Source: Trichosphaerium sp. ATCC 40318 (lineage: Eukaryota; Discosea; Flabellinia; Trichosidae). From it: a DNA stretch of 64,000 nucleotides. Location of the stretch: positions 149,813-213,812 of the forward strand of contig JALMLS010000194.1 in assembly GCA_038496445.1 (NCBI GenBank). The letters are read 5' to 3'. The position numbers and the translations under genes were made by a program. The notes beneath the pieces are model-generated. The model ran no database searches. It was not told the DNA's origin and saw only the letters and a list, made by a program, of their open reading frames with translations. Of this stretch, positions 10,584 through 23,410 are shown in pieces (positions within the stretch are counted from its first letter, which is position 1; each line of letters begins with the position of its first letter).

Positions 10584-13500
10584 ATGACATTTGAATGGCG
10601 TAGTTTGGGAGATGGCCTCACCAATACCGCGAGGGGCTTCACCGGATTGTACGGACACTCAGCGGTTGTACACAAGGGCGTAATTTACATCTTTGGTAAT
10701 TAACGACTCAACAAACCACGTAAAACAACTGACGTGTGTTATATTAGGCGGTTGTAACAATAAGGGCACTTTCTCTAGAAATCTTTACATTTACAATTTG
10801 CGTACGCCATTTTGAACACCACTACAACCTAGATAATCTGTACGTAACGTTGTATTGATAGGTTTGAACAAATGGGATACCAAAGTTACAGACACGGGTA
10901 ATGCTCCCTCTGGGCGCAACTTTCACACTGCTGTAAGCGCATAAACGCCTCGAATTTATGAGGCAATGTACTCCTGTTGCAACTCACGTTTTTTTTCGTT
11001 CAGGTGATGTGCCGAAACGATATGTTCGTCTTTGGAGGCACGCATTATTCAATAATTTTTCGTTTGTCACGTGATGACTTCAAACGCGTTTCTAACAGTC
11101 AGTACAGGGAAGAGCAATGGATACCATTCTGACTTGCATAAATACAACATAGGTAATTTACTTCAAAAGCACAATCCAAAAAAAAAACTGACATACTGAA
11201 AGTGAAGCGAAAATGGTCTCAAGTTCCTTTCTCAGGACGTGGGCCGTTAGCACGTTATGGTCACGTGTCTGTATTATACAAAGGGTCGTTTTACGTGTTT
11301 GGTGGATATGATCAGCACGGTTTCTGCTGTGATGACGTGCACAGGTTTGAAGTGGAGAACGCGACATGGCACAAGTATGCAAAACTTAAAACTTTTGAAT
11401 AGTTTTGTCTGATAGACGCCTATAGAGTGACCGTAGTAAGTGACTTGTCGCTTGAAAGATTTCACCATAGCGCAGTATGCTACAAGAATACAATGTTGTG
11501 TTTCGGTGGCAAGCGGGGTGACCAGCCTTCTGATGAACTCCTTGAATTTAACTTTGAGACGTCCGTGTTCCGCAAAGTACTAACATCAGGCCCTGGTCCT
11601 GGAGCACGTTGGGGGCACGCAATGGCCGTTGTTGGCAACGCATTGTATATTATTGGCGGAAGAGACAAAGTTTGTAATTTTGGTGACACCTGGCGATTGA
11701 CCCTTGACGGCGATGATAAAGACAAACACTGGCTACAAATTAACAACGCCTCCACACACATTGACATGAAGCGCTATTTTCACGTCTTGTTAGACTACAA
11801 AGACAGGTTGGCAGGTACCCTCAACCATAAATAGACTATCTCACTCTCTTATTAGTACAGCATATGGGGAAAGGTGAGCATCCACCGGCTTTGAATCCAC
11901 GCACACAACACGCTTATTTTTTTAAAGTTTTTTACGACTATGCCTAGCGCTCAACTTGTTTCCTCTTTCGTAATCCTGACGCACCCGTAGAACCTATACG
12001 ACTTTTGTTACACCGACATTGTTGCAAACAGTGAGCAGCAGGATAGACGAAATAAGCGGTTGTCTATCGAGACTAGATTTAGTGACGCGACTGTTACCTC
12101 GCTGTCAGCCAGCGCAAGCAGCATTACACATAATGGAGACACAAAAATTAAAATCAAATGCTGTTACCTCAAAGAGATGCGGTTAATAAGGTTCGTGTCT
12201 TTGCTTGGATCCAACGATGGATGAAAATATATTTAATGGTCTAACTCTTTTTTCTTTTGCTAGCATCTCCATTGACATAACGTACAAGCAACTATACAGC
12301 ACCTTATCCAGGCAATACAACCTAAAGTCGTTTACCATTCAGTACAGGGATATTGACAATGACCTGATAACCGTCAGATCTCAGGCTGACCTCAATGAAG
12401 CACTTGCATTCTTTAGAGAGTCCAAGCACCGCGTCAAAGTCTTCTTAAATCCAGTCCCTAAGGTAGCCAAAGAGAAAACAATAATTTGTATAGTACTAAC
12501 GCAAATAAACAGGGAACTAATAGCCGCCCACCAAGCATGCCTTCTGCATCCACACCACAGCAACAAACAATGCATACAAGACCTACAAATGCGGTGGTTG
12601 ATGCAAATGGCCCATTTCGATGGAGTAGAGGTAAGCTGGTTGGCGAAGGAGGCTTTGCAAAGGTCTACATCGCAATGAACATGGACACGGGACAGTACTT
12701 GGCTGTGAAGCAGGTTGAGCTATCACAGGATCAAGTCGAATCCAAACAAGTCACCACACTGCAAAAAGAAATCGATCTATTACAGGTGCGTCACAATCTC
12801 AAGTATTTCGTGAACGTTATCTTAACATTTGATGTCTTGGTTGTAGGGCCTGTCTCATCCCAACATTGTACAATACCTAGGATCTTCACGTGTTGCAAAT
12901 ACGCTTAATATCTTCTTGGAATACGCTCTGGGCTCGATACAATCACTGCTCGGTCAGTTTGGTCCTTTCACGGTTGGCATTGTATGCAAATACGCCCGAC
13001 AGATAGTACAAGGATTAGAGTACCTGCATTCCAAAGACATAGCACACAGAGACATAAAAGGAGCAAAGTAAGTAATCCCACAATTAACGCTACCTCTTAG
13101 AATCTCCAAACTGATGTGTTGTCTTAGCATTCTCATTAACAAGGAAGGTGTGGTAAAGCTAGCAGACTTTGGCGCATCCAAACAACTGCAAAGTACGTTA
13201 CGAAAAAATAAATGAACCAAAAGCACGTGGCTTACACTTTGTTTTAGCTATAGCGTCCAACTTCCACTCTGTAACTGGTACTCCCTATTTCATGGCTCCA
13301 GAAGGTACTCATCCGGCCATATTTTTGTTTCCCGCTAACCACTTGTTTTTGCAGTTATCACTGGCACTGATGGACAGAATCCAGCATATGGCCGGTACGT
13401 TGGTTTTTTGCCTTGTATCTTCACGAAATCTTCTTTTTTCTCACCAAACACGTGTTTAGAAAGGCTGATATTTGGTCGGTTGGCGCTGTTGTCATCGAAA

Positions 13501-13903
13501 TGTACGGTTTCACCTTTCTTTCTTGTGGTTGACTCTCTAAAGGGCAACTGGAAAGCCACCTTGGTCAGATTTACCACCAATCACAGCATTGTTCAAAATC
13601 GGATCATCAATGGCTCTCCCACCATTCCCATCTTCTCTTGGTCACAAGGGGCAAGCATTCGTGCGCCTCTGCTTCCAAAGGGACGTGAACAAGCGCGCAA
13701 CAGCATCTGAGTTGTTAGCGCACTCCTTTGTGGTGAACAACAACGGGCATGAGGACTCTGCAACACCAACGCCAAAGCGATCTAAATCCAGCTCTAAGAC
13801 GAAAAGGAGGAAAGTAAAATCAATAGAAACGTCAAAGGATGACACCATTGATGCCGCCAGAGTACTAGGATTCTTGGAACGCCCTGACAATTCGCACTCG
13901 TAG
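10584..13903 (+). CDS. Kelch-PB1-protein kinase fusion (MAP3K/MEKK-like)
   Basis: Probably a signalling kinase. Residues about 1-330 form kelch repeats (YGHSAVVHKGVIYIFGG, PSGRNFHTAVMC, PLARYGHVSVLYKGSFYVFGG, FHHSAVCYKNTMLCFGGK, WGHAMAVVGNALYIIGGRD). A serine-rich linker leads to a PB1-like fold (TKIKIKCCYLKEMRLI...SFTIQYRDIDNDLITV...DLNEAL). The C-terminal kinase has glycine loop GEGGFAKVY, AVKQVEL with the lysine, HRDIKGANILI, DFGASK, GTPYFMAPE, and a Lys/Arg-rich tail (KRSKSSSKTKRRKVK) that could be a nuclear signal. HRDIKGAN and the PB1 domain point to the MEKK/STE11 group. The kelch and PB1 exons share a frame only if one intron at about 11809 starts GC (GCAGGT...TTAG). If not, this could be two genes. 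Confidence 0.75.
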
Positions 13904-14086
13904 CCAAAATCTGTGCATTGTACAGCACACAGATGTTCAGTTGTGGCATTTTTTTTCCTCAACAACAAAAAGCTTTATTTATTTTAAAAGGGCGCCCAAG
14001 ATACAAGTTGACTTGAACAAAAATTTCCTTGTTAATTATTAATTTGGTTGTATTAATTGCGCTCTTTGTCTGTAAAACGTAACCAT

Positions 14087-16086
14087 ATGGCGCAAAAGAA
14101 AGCCTGCACGCACGACGTCATATTGGGTGGAAGCCTATGTGCTCTGTGTGGCTCTAAAGTTTCTCAAGTTGAAGTGTCGTCAATGGTGAGGGCGAGTAAA
14201 CCCGGTGTATCATTTACAACGCAGGTACGCGTAAAAAACTGTGACATTGCAATGAAAATGCAGCACAACCTACAATTCATAGTGACACAGCGTCTTGAAG
14301 CGTCACAGATTACATTTTTCCTGCTAGAAACGAAAAGTAATCAAATATTCTAGAAAACAAGGCAGCTGTCTGTAGAAAGGCGTCAGAGATTATTAAAAGA
14401 AAACAAGCTGTCATTAATTCTGGACCTGGATTTGACGCTTCTACACGCCACCAATCAGTACCCACGCAATCTGGACCCTCAAAAAGAGGCTAACCTGCAC
14501 ATTTTTAAACTTCCAGACGATCCACTACTGTTCTACGTCAAATTGCGGTAAAAATACAACCAAGGCACCAATAACTTGCTCTAACACGCCTATGCAGGCC
14601 GGGGTTGTTCCATTTTTTCAGCCGTTTATCAAAGTTATATGAATTTCACATTTACACAGCCGGTAACCACGAGTACGGTAGCAAGGTAGCACAAATAATA
14701 GCGGAGGCAGTCGTACGTGTTATTTTATTCCACTCGTAATCAAAAAAACAACAATCCGTGTACCGTGGACACCCCAGTACTGAATCCCTTTTGTATCGTT
14801 TAGCGCATGAAGACAAACAACAATGACAAGCTATTCTGCAGCCTCCTGACACGAGATAATACACAAGGTAAGCACACTGCAACAAACGAAATTCGTTATC
14901 ACGTGCTTTTTTTTTCTCGTGTGACAACAGCCTGTTTGTTCTATGAATCGCCTTTCTCATTTCATTACAGAACAACACACAAAGAGTATATCCAAGGTAT
15001 TCCCACATGATGATACCATGGTGTTGGCGATTGATGATCGTGAGGAAGTGTGGCCGAATTGCGGTAACATTATCCCGATTAAACCATGTACGTCTATTAG
15101 ACACAACTCAATCTTGGTGCCACTTCAAACAGTCATGTATTTACTTCGGTGGTAGATAAATTTTTTGAGGATCAGGGCGTGAATGTATTGTTCAACGATG
15201 ATCATAACCAACAGGCACGCACTTGACAGAAGGACACTTGAACAATAACCCTGTGGTATTAGCTAATGTAGTTTACAGGAATCAGAACCAGTGCCAGAGG
15301 TAGGCGTCAAATTTGCAGATCCAGTAGAGTGCGTACCATTAACCTGTTATTCGGGCATTTCTTTTTTTATGTTGTACATTGAATGGCTTACACTGTGGTA
15401 GCGAAATGCCAGACCCTGCACTCATGGGTATACTTGATATTCTAGAAAAAGCTCATCATCGATTTTATGCGGGTATAACAGCTCAGATTGTACCTGACGT
15501 GAAGGTTCTCTTGAAGAAAATTTTGAGCGAGATTTTGTACAATCACACCATACTTTTTTCACATATATTCCCACGTGATCAGGATATTATCAACAACCCG
15601 CCAGCGCTCATTCGCAAAGCTAGACAATTTGGTGCAACGATTGTTTTTGAATTTTCTCGAAAAGTCACTCATTTGGTGGCATCGCAGGGAGGTACAAAGA
15701 AAGTACAGCAAGCCATGAAAACACCTGGTATTTACATAGTAACACTACCTTGGCTCTGGGAAACATTTCACATGTATAGAAAACAGGATGAACACCATGG
15801 CCTCTTTAGACTTGATAGCATTCCTGCATGTCTTTCACCGCCTACTATTTTAAGCTATGCTGAGAGTATGGCATTAAAGGACAAAAAGCAAGCCGAAAAG
15901 GGCAATGGAAAGAGAAAAAAGAGACAGTGGGAACAACACTTACAAAACAGTACTTCTGGCACAATCAAAAAACCAAGAATAGAAGATGCCAACACACAGG
16001 ATGATATGAATGATGATGATGACGAGGATGATGAAGCTTTGGCAGCTGATTTATCGAAATTTGAAGAGGAGTTCAATTTTTTTTAA
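14087..16086 (+). CDS. FCP1: RNA polymerase II CTD phosphatase FCP1
   Basis: FCP1 removes phosphate from the C-terminal domain of RNA polymerase II in the nucleus. The start at 14087 gives a Cys-rich N terminus (CTHDVILGGSLCALCGSKVS), as in FCP1. The catalytic FCPH domain has the DxDxT motif in LILDLDLTLLHAT and FHIYTAGNHEYGSKVAQII. Further exons give FPHDDTMVLAIDDREEVWP, then the BRCT domain (FGATIVFEFSRKVTHLVAS...GIYIVTLPWLWETFHMY). The C terminus is basic (KKRQWEQ) then acidic (DDDDEDDEALAADL) and ends EEEFNFF, like the TFIIF/TFIIB-binding tail of known FCP1. Exons between about 14700 and 15375 are only partly resolved. Convergent with the CNNM gene, 292 bp between stops. Confidence 0.93.
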
Positions 16087-16378
16087 AATGTATTTAGTTT
16101 TTTTTGCAAACCAAAAAAAGAGGTTTTATCGCTTTTTATTTCAATTTGTACATTATAAAATGTTATTGAACACAAAGCCGTTATGCAAAAAAATAATTTT
16201 TGTTGGTCAGAAAAGTTAGTTAATATTAACCGAGTCAGTGCTGATTAGTTCGACTGCTGGTTCAGCTGAGTTTGAACGTGACATCGGTCTACTGCCGCCA
16301 TCTATAGAATACCTCGATATGAGTTGCCTATGACAGCAGGTTAATCACGCCTCGCAATTAACGGCGCTATTACTACGC

Positions 16379-18484
16379 CTACTTGAAGAGATGTGGTTTT
16401 TGGCCAGACATTCTGAGATAATCACTCTCGTCTTCAATAGGTTCCTGGATTAGTTCCTCAATCACATCTGTAAAAAAAAAAAGAATTAGTCACCCAAACA
16501 AATAAAAAACAACTGCTGCTGTCCTAGGTACTTGCCTTCCAGTGTGATAATGCCCAAAGGTGTCATACCATCTTTATCATCTAAAATGATGGCCATATGA
16601 CCTAGCAATCGACAGTTAGCAATCACATGGCAAACGGCAGTGTCATTGTAATAAATCAATACGGATAGTCAACGAACGTACTTTTACCGGTTTGGAAAAT
16701 GTTGAGCATGTTGTACAGAGGTAGAGACGCTGCTACTGTTGGCAATCGCCTAATATTAAGTTTTTCGACAGGTGTCTAAACGCTCCAATTAGTCAAAAAA
16801 CAACAGCTACACTATTTTTGTTTTTGGCACTTGATTGAGCTAACCCATCATTCCTATGGCATGCAACGCAAAAATAGAACAAGGAAAAAGAGAAAGAGAG
16901 AACTTGCCTCAGCCTCTGGATTGATGAGGATCAATGTCTTTACAAGTATCATGCCAACAATAAACTCCTTGGTTCCACGGTACACTGGGATACGACTGTG
17001 ACCTACATCGAGAATCTACAAAAGAATTTGAGTTACTTAGTTTGAAAGGCACATTTTTTGTTGTGGAATCCTTTTGCTCATTGGCATGCCACCCCAAACG
17101 TACCTCTTCAAGCTTCTTTTTAGTGATGGTGCCTGTAATATCGAGCATATAGCAGTCATCCAACTTGCAAATACAAGTCTTTACGCTCTTATTCTTCAAG
17201 TCCAAAGCGCCTCTGTAGAAGAAAAAAAATAAGTTTTTCAATCGCACTAGTTACACTGATTTGAGGTGTGACTCTTACCTGATAATGGTCACTTCATCAA
17301 TACTCAGACCGTCTCTGTTGTGGAATTCACCATCTTCTTCTTCTTCAGTCATTTCATCAAGTTGTTGATGCATGGTAATCAACTCTTTCAGTTCTACAAC
17401 AAAACGTAAATTACAAAAAAAAAAAATTAAAGTGGCATCAAACAAAAAGGGTTGTAGTGTGTATATTTTGATGAGAAATACGGAAGGGTTGGCGTACCTG
17501 CGCGTCTGAATTTTGTACCATGATTTTCACCAATGACCCAATCCAAAATCTTACTGATAGGCCAAGACACAGGGAATGAAACGAAAATCAATGCCCAAAC
17601 AATCTACGAAAAAGAAAAAACCGATAAATCAGCTCAAAAGAACAACGAACGCTACCACTAAAATGGAATTAAATACGTACAAAACGTGTGTATGCGCCAA
17701 TAGCCAATCCAAAGCGAGAGCACAATGCCTGAGGAATTACTCTAAACGAAGATAATCAGCACAATTTTTTGTTTTTGTGGCCGAAATGACAAATTTGTTG
17801 ATTATCCGGATGATTGTAGCCCGCTGGGTTCAAAAATAAATTAAAAAGGACGTTGTTACGCACTCTCCAAAGAGCAGGATGAATGTAACTGACAAGAAAA
17901 TGGCGGCCCAAGCTGACATGAGGTGCTCCAAGAAAATTGGCAAAGCTTCCATAGCTACAGCGTTCCAGAGGAGAAGAGTGACGAGAAGTAAATGGTGTCT
18001 TTTAACTAGAGGTAAAATCGCAGCAGCGTATCCTTTTTGTGCTGGAGTACCAGATTTCGACAGAATACGAAGTGTGGTAATGTCAAGTGCCAGTAGGCCC
18101 ATTGTAAGACCCGACATGAATCCTAGAAGTGACGTTGAGCGAAAGGCCAAACCTAAACGACGTACCAGCCATCAGTACGAGGAAAATACAAGCAGAGAGG
18201 TCCACCCAGAACTATTTGGGTTAAAATAACGTTATTCGTTGTTTCGTTCGTACCCTACTACTACCAACAGGGTCTCTCTGTAAATCAGCGCTTTCGTACT
18301 CAACCTCTTCTTTACCCAGCTCGCAGTGCAAAACAGACATATCATCTGATGCGATTACGCACGTAATGTTATCGCCTTTCTTGTGAGTTAATTGCGACTC
18401 CGATTCGAGCCCTTGTTGACAAGCAACTAGACTTGTACTAACTGCAACAAGCAGTAGTAGTACAGCTACACGCGTTGGAAACAT
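16379..18484 (-). CDS. CNNM/ACDP-family membrane protein with CBS pair
   Basis: CNNM (MAM3/ACDP, related to bacterial CorC/MpfA) proteins are linked to Mg2+ and other divalent-cation transport. The start at 18484 gives a signal peptide (MFPTRVAVLLLLVAVSTSLVACQ) and a short lumenal part. The DUF21 membrane domain follows (FMSGLTMGLLALDITTLRIL, LLLVTLLLWNAVAMEALPIFL, SAWAAIFLSVTFILLFGE, VIPQALCSRFGLAIGAYTRF). Then an acidic helix (HQQLDEMTEEEED) and a CBS pair (VGHSRIPVYRGTKEFIVGMI; HMAIILDDK...PLGIITLEDVIEELI). Ends EDESDYLRMSGQKPHLFK. An in-frame Met 24 codons upstream (18556) exists, but the signal peptide favours 18484. Many short introns; no cyclic-nucleotide-like domain seen at the C terminus. 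Confidence 0.92.
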
Positions 18485-18723
18485 CGTTAGGTATTTATGG
18501 TATCGCGATCTTTTAAATTCAACGGCCAGTTCCACGTCCGAAAAAAACTTGCGCACTTCGCGCTAAGACGCAAAGAAAAAGATTTTGTTCAAAGAGCGCA
18601 TAGCTGTGCTATAGTACAGCGTAGAAAACGCTGACACAAGAGAGTTTGAGTTCAGTGAAATAAACTTATTCCTTTTACTTTGTACAACTTATCAATTTTA
18701 CCGGAGCTAGAGATTCCATTTTT

Positions 18724-19739
18724 TTATATTTCGCCATTTCTTATCTGTTCAGTCTTTGTCACCTTGAAATCAGCGCCTCGCTCCTCATCTGTCTCAACAC
18801 CCAGGTCCAGTTTTATCTTCTTCCATTGTCTGCCGAGACCTTCTTCAAGGGCGTCACTGATGTCTCTGAACTACAACAGGAATGAATATTGTGACACGCC
18901 AAAACAAAACAAAGAGTTTTACCTTTCGTTTTCTGTTCTTCCAGTAACCACGCATTGTATTGTATGTCTTCTCGACTTTGGCCTTGTTCACTACGACACC
19001 ACCTCTGCTCGACTTTATAGCATCGATATTTGATGACATTGTATCGTTCTAAACGTTGTTAGACCTATACGAAAGCAATTCAATAAACTTATGCAACGCT
19101 ACAGGTAGCGCATAGTTCACGATCAACTACACGTGAAACGTTGTAAATGACGTACCTCTGCGGTGAGTGCTGCAATTTGCTCCTGTAACTCGTCATTGGT
19201 TGGCGCTCGCTCCAAGGCAGTTATTTCTACTTGTGCTTAGAAAACAAATGACATCAAAGATTGATAACATACGTGAGCGTAGCGAGGACGCTTGAGAGCG
19301 CAAATTTTCCTCTTTCTTCTTTGCTTGTTTGATGTCATTATCCAAAGCCTTCAACCCTTCCTGGATGCAGTTTAATTTATAATAATTGCATACCAATCAC
19401 GTACCTTATCTACAGTGGGGAATATGTCTTGTTTTATCCAGTACACTTTTTGTTTTTTATTCAATTTTTCAATAATCTTGCCATCATCGCGTAATGACTC
19501 CAGAGATAATTGTACTTGCTTCTGACCAATTCCAATCTCTTTTCCGTGCATATTTTGGAATAACATCTTGGCGTTATACGGTCTGTTGTTCTACAGTAAC
19601 GTGAGCGTAAATAACGCTAATTGGGGACGTACACGCTTCAAGTAGTCGTAAATGAGGTTGGAGGCTGTATAAAAGTTAGAACAAACAACCAGTACGCCCT
19701 ACCTTGCTCAGGAGATTTCTTCTTAACACGCTTTGCCAT
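18724..19739 (-). CDS. HOP2: Meiotic recombination protein HOP2/PSMC3IP
   Basis: HOP2 with MND1 helps RAD51/DMC1 load and promotes strand exchange in meiosis. The start at 19739 gives MAKRVKKKSPEQ. Next comes the winged-helix DNA-binding domain (NLIYDYLK, RPYNAKMLFQNMHGKEIG, KQVQLSLESLRDDGKIIEKL, KQKVYWIKQD), then a coiled coil (LKALDNDIKQAKKKEENLRS, LERAPTNDELQEQIAAL) and a C-terminal capping part (KTYNTMRGYWKNRKRK, FRDISDALEEGLGRQWKKI, DLGVETDEE). Order and length fit the family. Divergently paired with the GGTase-I beta gene, 121 bp between starts. Its presence indicates meiotic machinery. Confidence 0.93.
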
Positions 19740-19860
19740 CTGTTATTGCCGTTAAAATCAAATAATTGTTTGAAATTGTTTTCCATGAATTTTTGTGGTC
19801 ACCAGCAAAAAAATCAAACAAATTCTCACTAAAATTAAAATTAGCTTCGCTACATTAAAC

Positions 19861-21328
19861 ATGGCAACCAAAACCGAACAACTGACTATACCTGAAGACG
19901 ATAATGGCGTCTTCTGCAAACGTCACGTTAATTACTTTAAAAACCACTTGTATAAACTGCCAAAGTACTTTACAAGCCAGGATTCTAACCGTATGACAAT
20001 TGCGTATTTTGCAATTTCGGGGTTGGACATTCTATCCCGCACTGATATAGTGGAGAAGGAGGAAGCTATCGATTGGGTATACTCGCACCAAGTCCTACCA
20101 AACTCAAATTTAAAAGGTGCGTTACGCCTGCACAATCGCGTAGCATAACACTAGTAGCGCCAACAGCTGTTTTTAACCGTTTATAGGCGATGAAGCTACT
20201 AGAGCTTGTGGGTTCCGCGGTTCAGCGTTCTATGGATGCAAATACAATCCCTCTGGCGTACGTACCAAAAATACCGGCGACCAGCACCTGTTTTGATTGG
20301 TAACATGTTAGGCGAATCAAGAACCGACGTCAAAGTCCACTCAACACGACTACGCTCACGTAGCAATGACATACACTGCTCTATGCGTACTAGCTACCTT
20401 GGGAGACGATTTTAGCAGAGTGTCAAAGGCGGGTATCACAGGCGGGCTAAAGGCCATACAAAGGAAGGACGGCAGGTGCGTTGGTAACGTTATTTAGTAT
20501 TTTTAAAAAAATGGCGTGTCCTTTGCTCACTAGTGGTGTAGTTTTTGTCCTACAATTGGTGGAGGTGAAACAGACATGAGATTTGTTTACTGCGCCTGTG
20601 CTTCCTCCTTTATGATTGATGACTGGTCTGGTATTGATATTGATCTCACTGTCAATTATATTTTAAAGAGTATTACATACGAAGGAGGTGTTGGTCAAGG
20701 TCCTGGACAAGAGGCGCATGGTAATCACATCAAATTACAAATTTTTTGTATTTCTGTTTGTTGGCTTATTCTAATCACGCTGTGTTCTCTAGGTGGTTCT
20801 ACTTTCTGTGCTATCTCTTCTCTATGGCTCATGAATAAATTGGATGCATTGTCACCAGAGGTGAAGGAGTCCTTGATTCGGTGGTGTGTGATGAGGCAGC
20901 AAACTGGCTTTAATGGCAGACCTAACAAAGCTGTGGATACCTGCTACAGCTGGTGGATTGGATCTACGCTAAAAATCCTTGGTGCATACCACTTGGTCTT
21001 CCCTAGGACGACACGAAGTTACTCACTATCATGCCAAAAAATGTCAGGTAAGAAAGACAAGAGATATTGAACAAAAATCAGTTTTTAAACACTTTCTCCT
21101 TTACAGTAATGTTTTAGTAATACAAATTTGTTTTTAGGCGGATTTAGTAAGCATACTGATGCTCTCCCTGATATTCTTCATTCGTACTTTGGGTTGGTGG
21201 GACTGAGTTTCTTGGGCACTACAAAATCTTTACAGACCATATTCCCTCCACTTGGTATCAGCATAACGGCTGTTAAAGCGAGTCCTATTCCAAACGCGAG
21301 ATTGGACGCATTTTCAAACGTAGCATAA
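19861..21328 (+). CDS. PGGT1B: Geranylgeranyltransferase type I, beta subunit
   Basis: Transfers geranylgeranyl groups to CaaL-type proteins such as Rho GTPases, together with the FNTA alpha subunit, in the cytosol. The N terminus CKRHVNYFKNHLYKLP...NRMTIAYFAISGLDILS matches the family closely. Following exons give GFRGSAF..., HIAMTYTALCVLATLGDDFSRV, GLKAIQRKDG, ETDMRFVYCACASSFMIDDW, EGGVGQGPGQEAHGGSTFCAISSLWLMNKLD, RWCVMRQQTGFNGRPNKAVDTCYSWWIG, GGFSKHTDALPDILHSYFGLVGLSFLG. The zinc ligands expected in GRPNKxxDTCYSFW (Asp and Cys) and in the last HSYFGL (His) are present. Complete. Ends at 21328. Confidence 0.95.
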
Positions 21329-21378
21329 TCCTTCAAAACGGTTTTTTACTTTTTTCGAAAGAAAGAGCCTTCTTGTCT

Positions 21379-21582
21379 CTAATTAAGCAACCTCAATTCC
21401 TCAACTCGCTTTATATTTGCAACAACTTGCGCTTTTTTGTATTTTACTAATTGTGGTAAACAGGCCATTACGCGTTTGTTCAAAGTAATATCATGTGTAA
21501 GCGTTAATGAGGCAAAAATTGCAGTTATACTAGGTGTATCTCCTGAAAATGTATAGACGACTACTATTCCACTTATAGGCAT
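21379..21582 (-). CDS. Small hypothetical protein
   Basis: A 67-codon frame, MPISGIVVVYTFSGDTPSIT...VANIKRVEELRLLN. It starts 48 bp from the divergent gene at 21631, consistent with the paired-promoter layout common here. An intron acceptor (TTTTCAG before GAGATACACC) lies inside it, so the true first exon may be elsewhere. No family recognised; it may not be a gene. Confidence 0.3.
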   Translation of the reverse strand: MPISGIVVVYTFSGDTPSITAIFASLTLTHDITLNKRVMACLPQLVKYKKAQVVANIKRVEELRLLN

Positions 21583-21630
21583 ACACGTGTAATCTTTATT
21601 TACACACCGGAACTCTGATATTATAGCACA

Positions 21631-23410
21631 CCATGTGTGGAAGTTTGCTAAGCATTGACTTATCCGGAGATTCAGTCAGGGACGAGAAATTGTTTTTTCG
21701 AGCATTGCACAACAATTACCCAAACTTCACTGTGCGCGCTATAAAACCATGGACGTTGAGGTTACATGCAAGGTGAAAGAGTTTCTATTCAATAGGCTTC
21801 AGTGGTATAACATTACTCTCAGTTTTGCAGACAAACACACAGTACGCACTGTTTTGGGCCTGACGAACGTTTGTTTTAGTTTATTATTACGACATTATTC
21901 GTTTACAAATAAAATGGCCTATTAACCCTCTACAGCAAGAACCTGCTCTGACAAAGCAAATCGTGCGTTTTGCACCAGAAGTTACGTTTGTAGATGGTCG
22001 CAGACGAGACCCAGCCTCAGTGCTTACTGGAAAGGCTACAAACTCGTACTATCTTAATATTGCAGGGTCTTGCGCATCAACTGGAGAACGTACGTGTTTA
22101 TTCTCTATAACGCGCCAACAAATGAATCATCATTGCTTCCTACGCGTTAGACGCTTACCTTTAAAATGTCAGGCGTTGTAAAATGTGCGAAATGCTGTGT
22201 TCGCGACAAAGAACAGACGACAAAGAAGCGAAAGCGCAACCCGTCAGCTATATGGGCGGACTTGGACACTAAAAACAATGCTAAGCTTATACAAGTTCAA
22301 ACAACTGGAGAAGAGTACGGACAGAAGAAAAAAAAATTGGATCGAATTTGTCATTCAAAAAAAACAGTGCTAGACGTTTTAATTAGGATCATTATCCTCT
22401 TAAACCATTAACCCGACGTTTTTTCGTACAAAAAAGACTCAGGCCGTGATTTACACGCGTTTTAAAAGTGGATTTCTAGCCTTTTTTTTTTTTTGAGATT
22501 TTTTTTTCTAAGTTTTTACTCCTAGTACTATTGATGATAATGGGGAATTAAGTTTTAAGTTACGTGTTGGATGCTGTGTTGGTGTCGCAAAGCAACATCA
22601 CATCAATCAGATCGCAATGCCAGGAGAAGAACCACGTGCAAACAAGCGGTGTCAAGGTCTTATTCTCAAGTTTACAATCTCACGTGGAAGTCACGTGATG
22701 TCTTGTGAGCCTGGTGACATTATTCGTGTTCTCGGAAAGGTGACAACATCTGATCGAAAGAAGTACGCGTTGAGAATGAACCAGCCGTATGTGGACGCAA
22801 AGGGTAGACGTGGTGCACAACCAAAGGAGTGTCAACGCAGTGTCGGTGGTTTTATCTTGGGTACATTTATAAGCCAGTACGAGCAACGTATGGGCGATAC
22901 ACTGCCTGTAGTTGGCAACCCCAAGATGGCCAAACTAGGACCAGACATGATATTCGATGATCCTGCTGTTATCTTTGGACCAGGCTCTTCAGCGCAGCTT
23001 CAGGTACAGTTTTTTGACTATACATTGTCAACTTATTTTCTATGAAGCGTTACGTCCACCTTGCCATTGGTGCGCTTCTATGTACGTGTCACGAAATGGC
23101 GGGGAAGCTTTGGACTTGTGCTGAAACGTTACTAAACGTTCTGCTTGATGAAAAACTAGATGACAACCAGCTTGTATTGGTGATCGACTCTGTAACAAAG
23201 ATGGCCTTGTATCAGCTATATCTTCCTAGATTCAGTAATGTGGCAGATGACACACAAATAGCTTGTGATAAGTACATTGGAAAAGCTAAAGAACTGATGG
23301 ATCGTTTTCCTGAGCAATTAAAGACGTCAAAACAATATCAAATGCTCAAACAGAATTTAACTAAATTTTCCTTATCAGCACAAGGCCATCTACAGGTACC
23401 CAACTTGTAA
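21631..23410 (+). CDS. Unidentified multi-exon protein, possibly DNA-binding
   Basis: The start at 21631 gives MCGSLLSIDLSGDSVRDEKLF. Later exons, in consistent frames, read KQIVRFAPEVTFVDGRRRD...ATNSYYLNIAGSCASTGER, then VVKCAKCCVRDKEQTTKKRK followed by RNPSAIWADLD, then LSFKLRVGCCVGVAKQHHIN, and a long exon ending near 23003 (RNQP-type text DRKKYALRMNQPYVDAKG; FDDPAVIFGPGSSAQLQ). A last exon (23045-23410) is helical (LLNVLLDEKLDDNQLVLVID; KAKELMDRFPEQL). The C-x2-C next to RxK/KKRKR and the FxLRVxCC block recall DNA-binding regions of IPT/p53-like transcription factors, but I cannot name a family. The first joins (21770-21945) are not resolved, and the last exon may belong to a separate gene. 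Confidence 0.4.
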
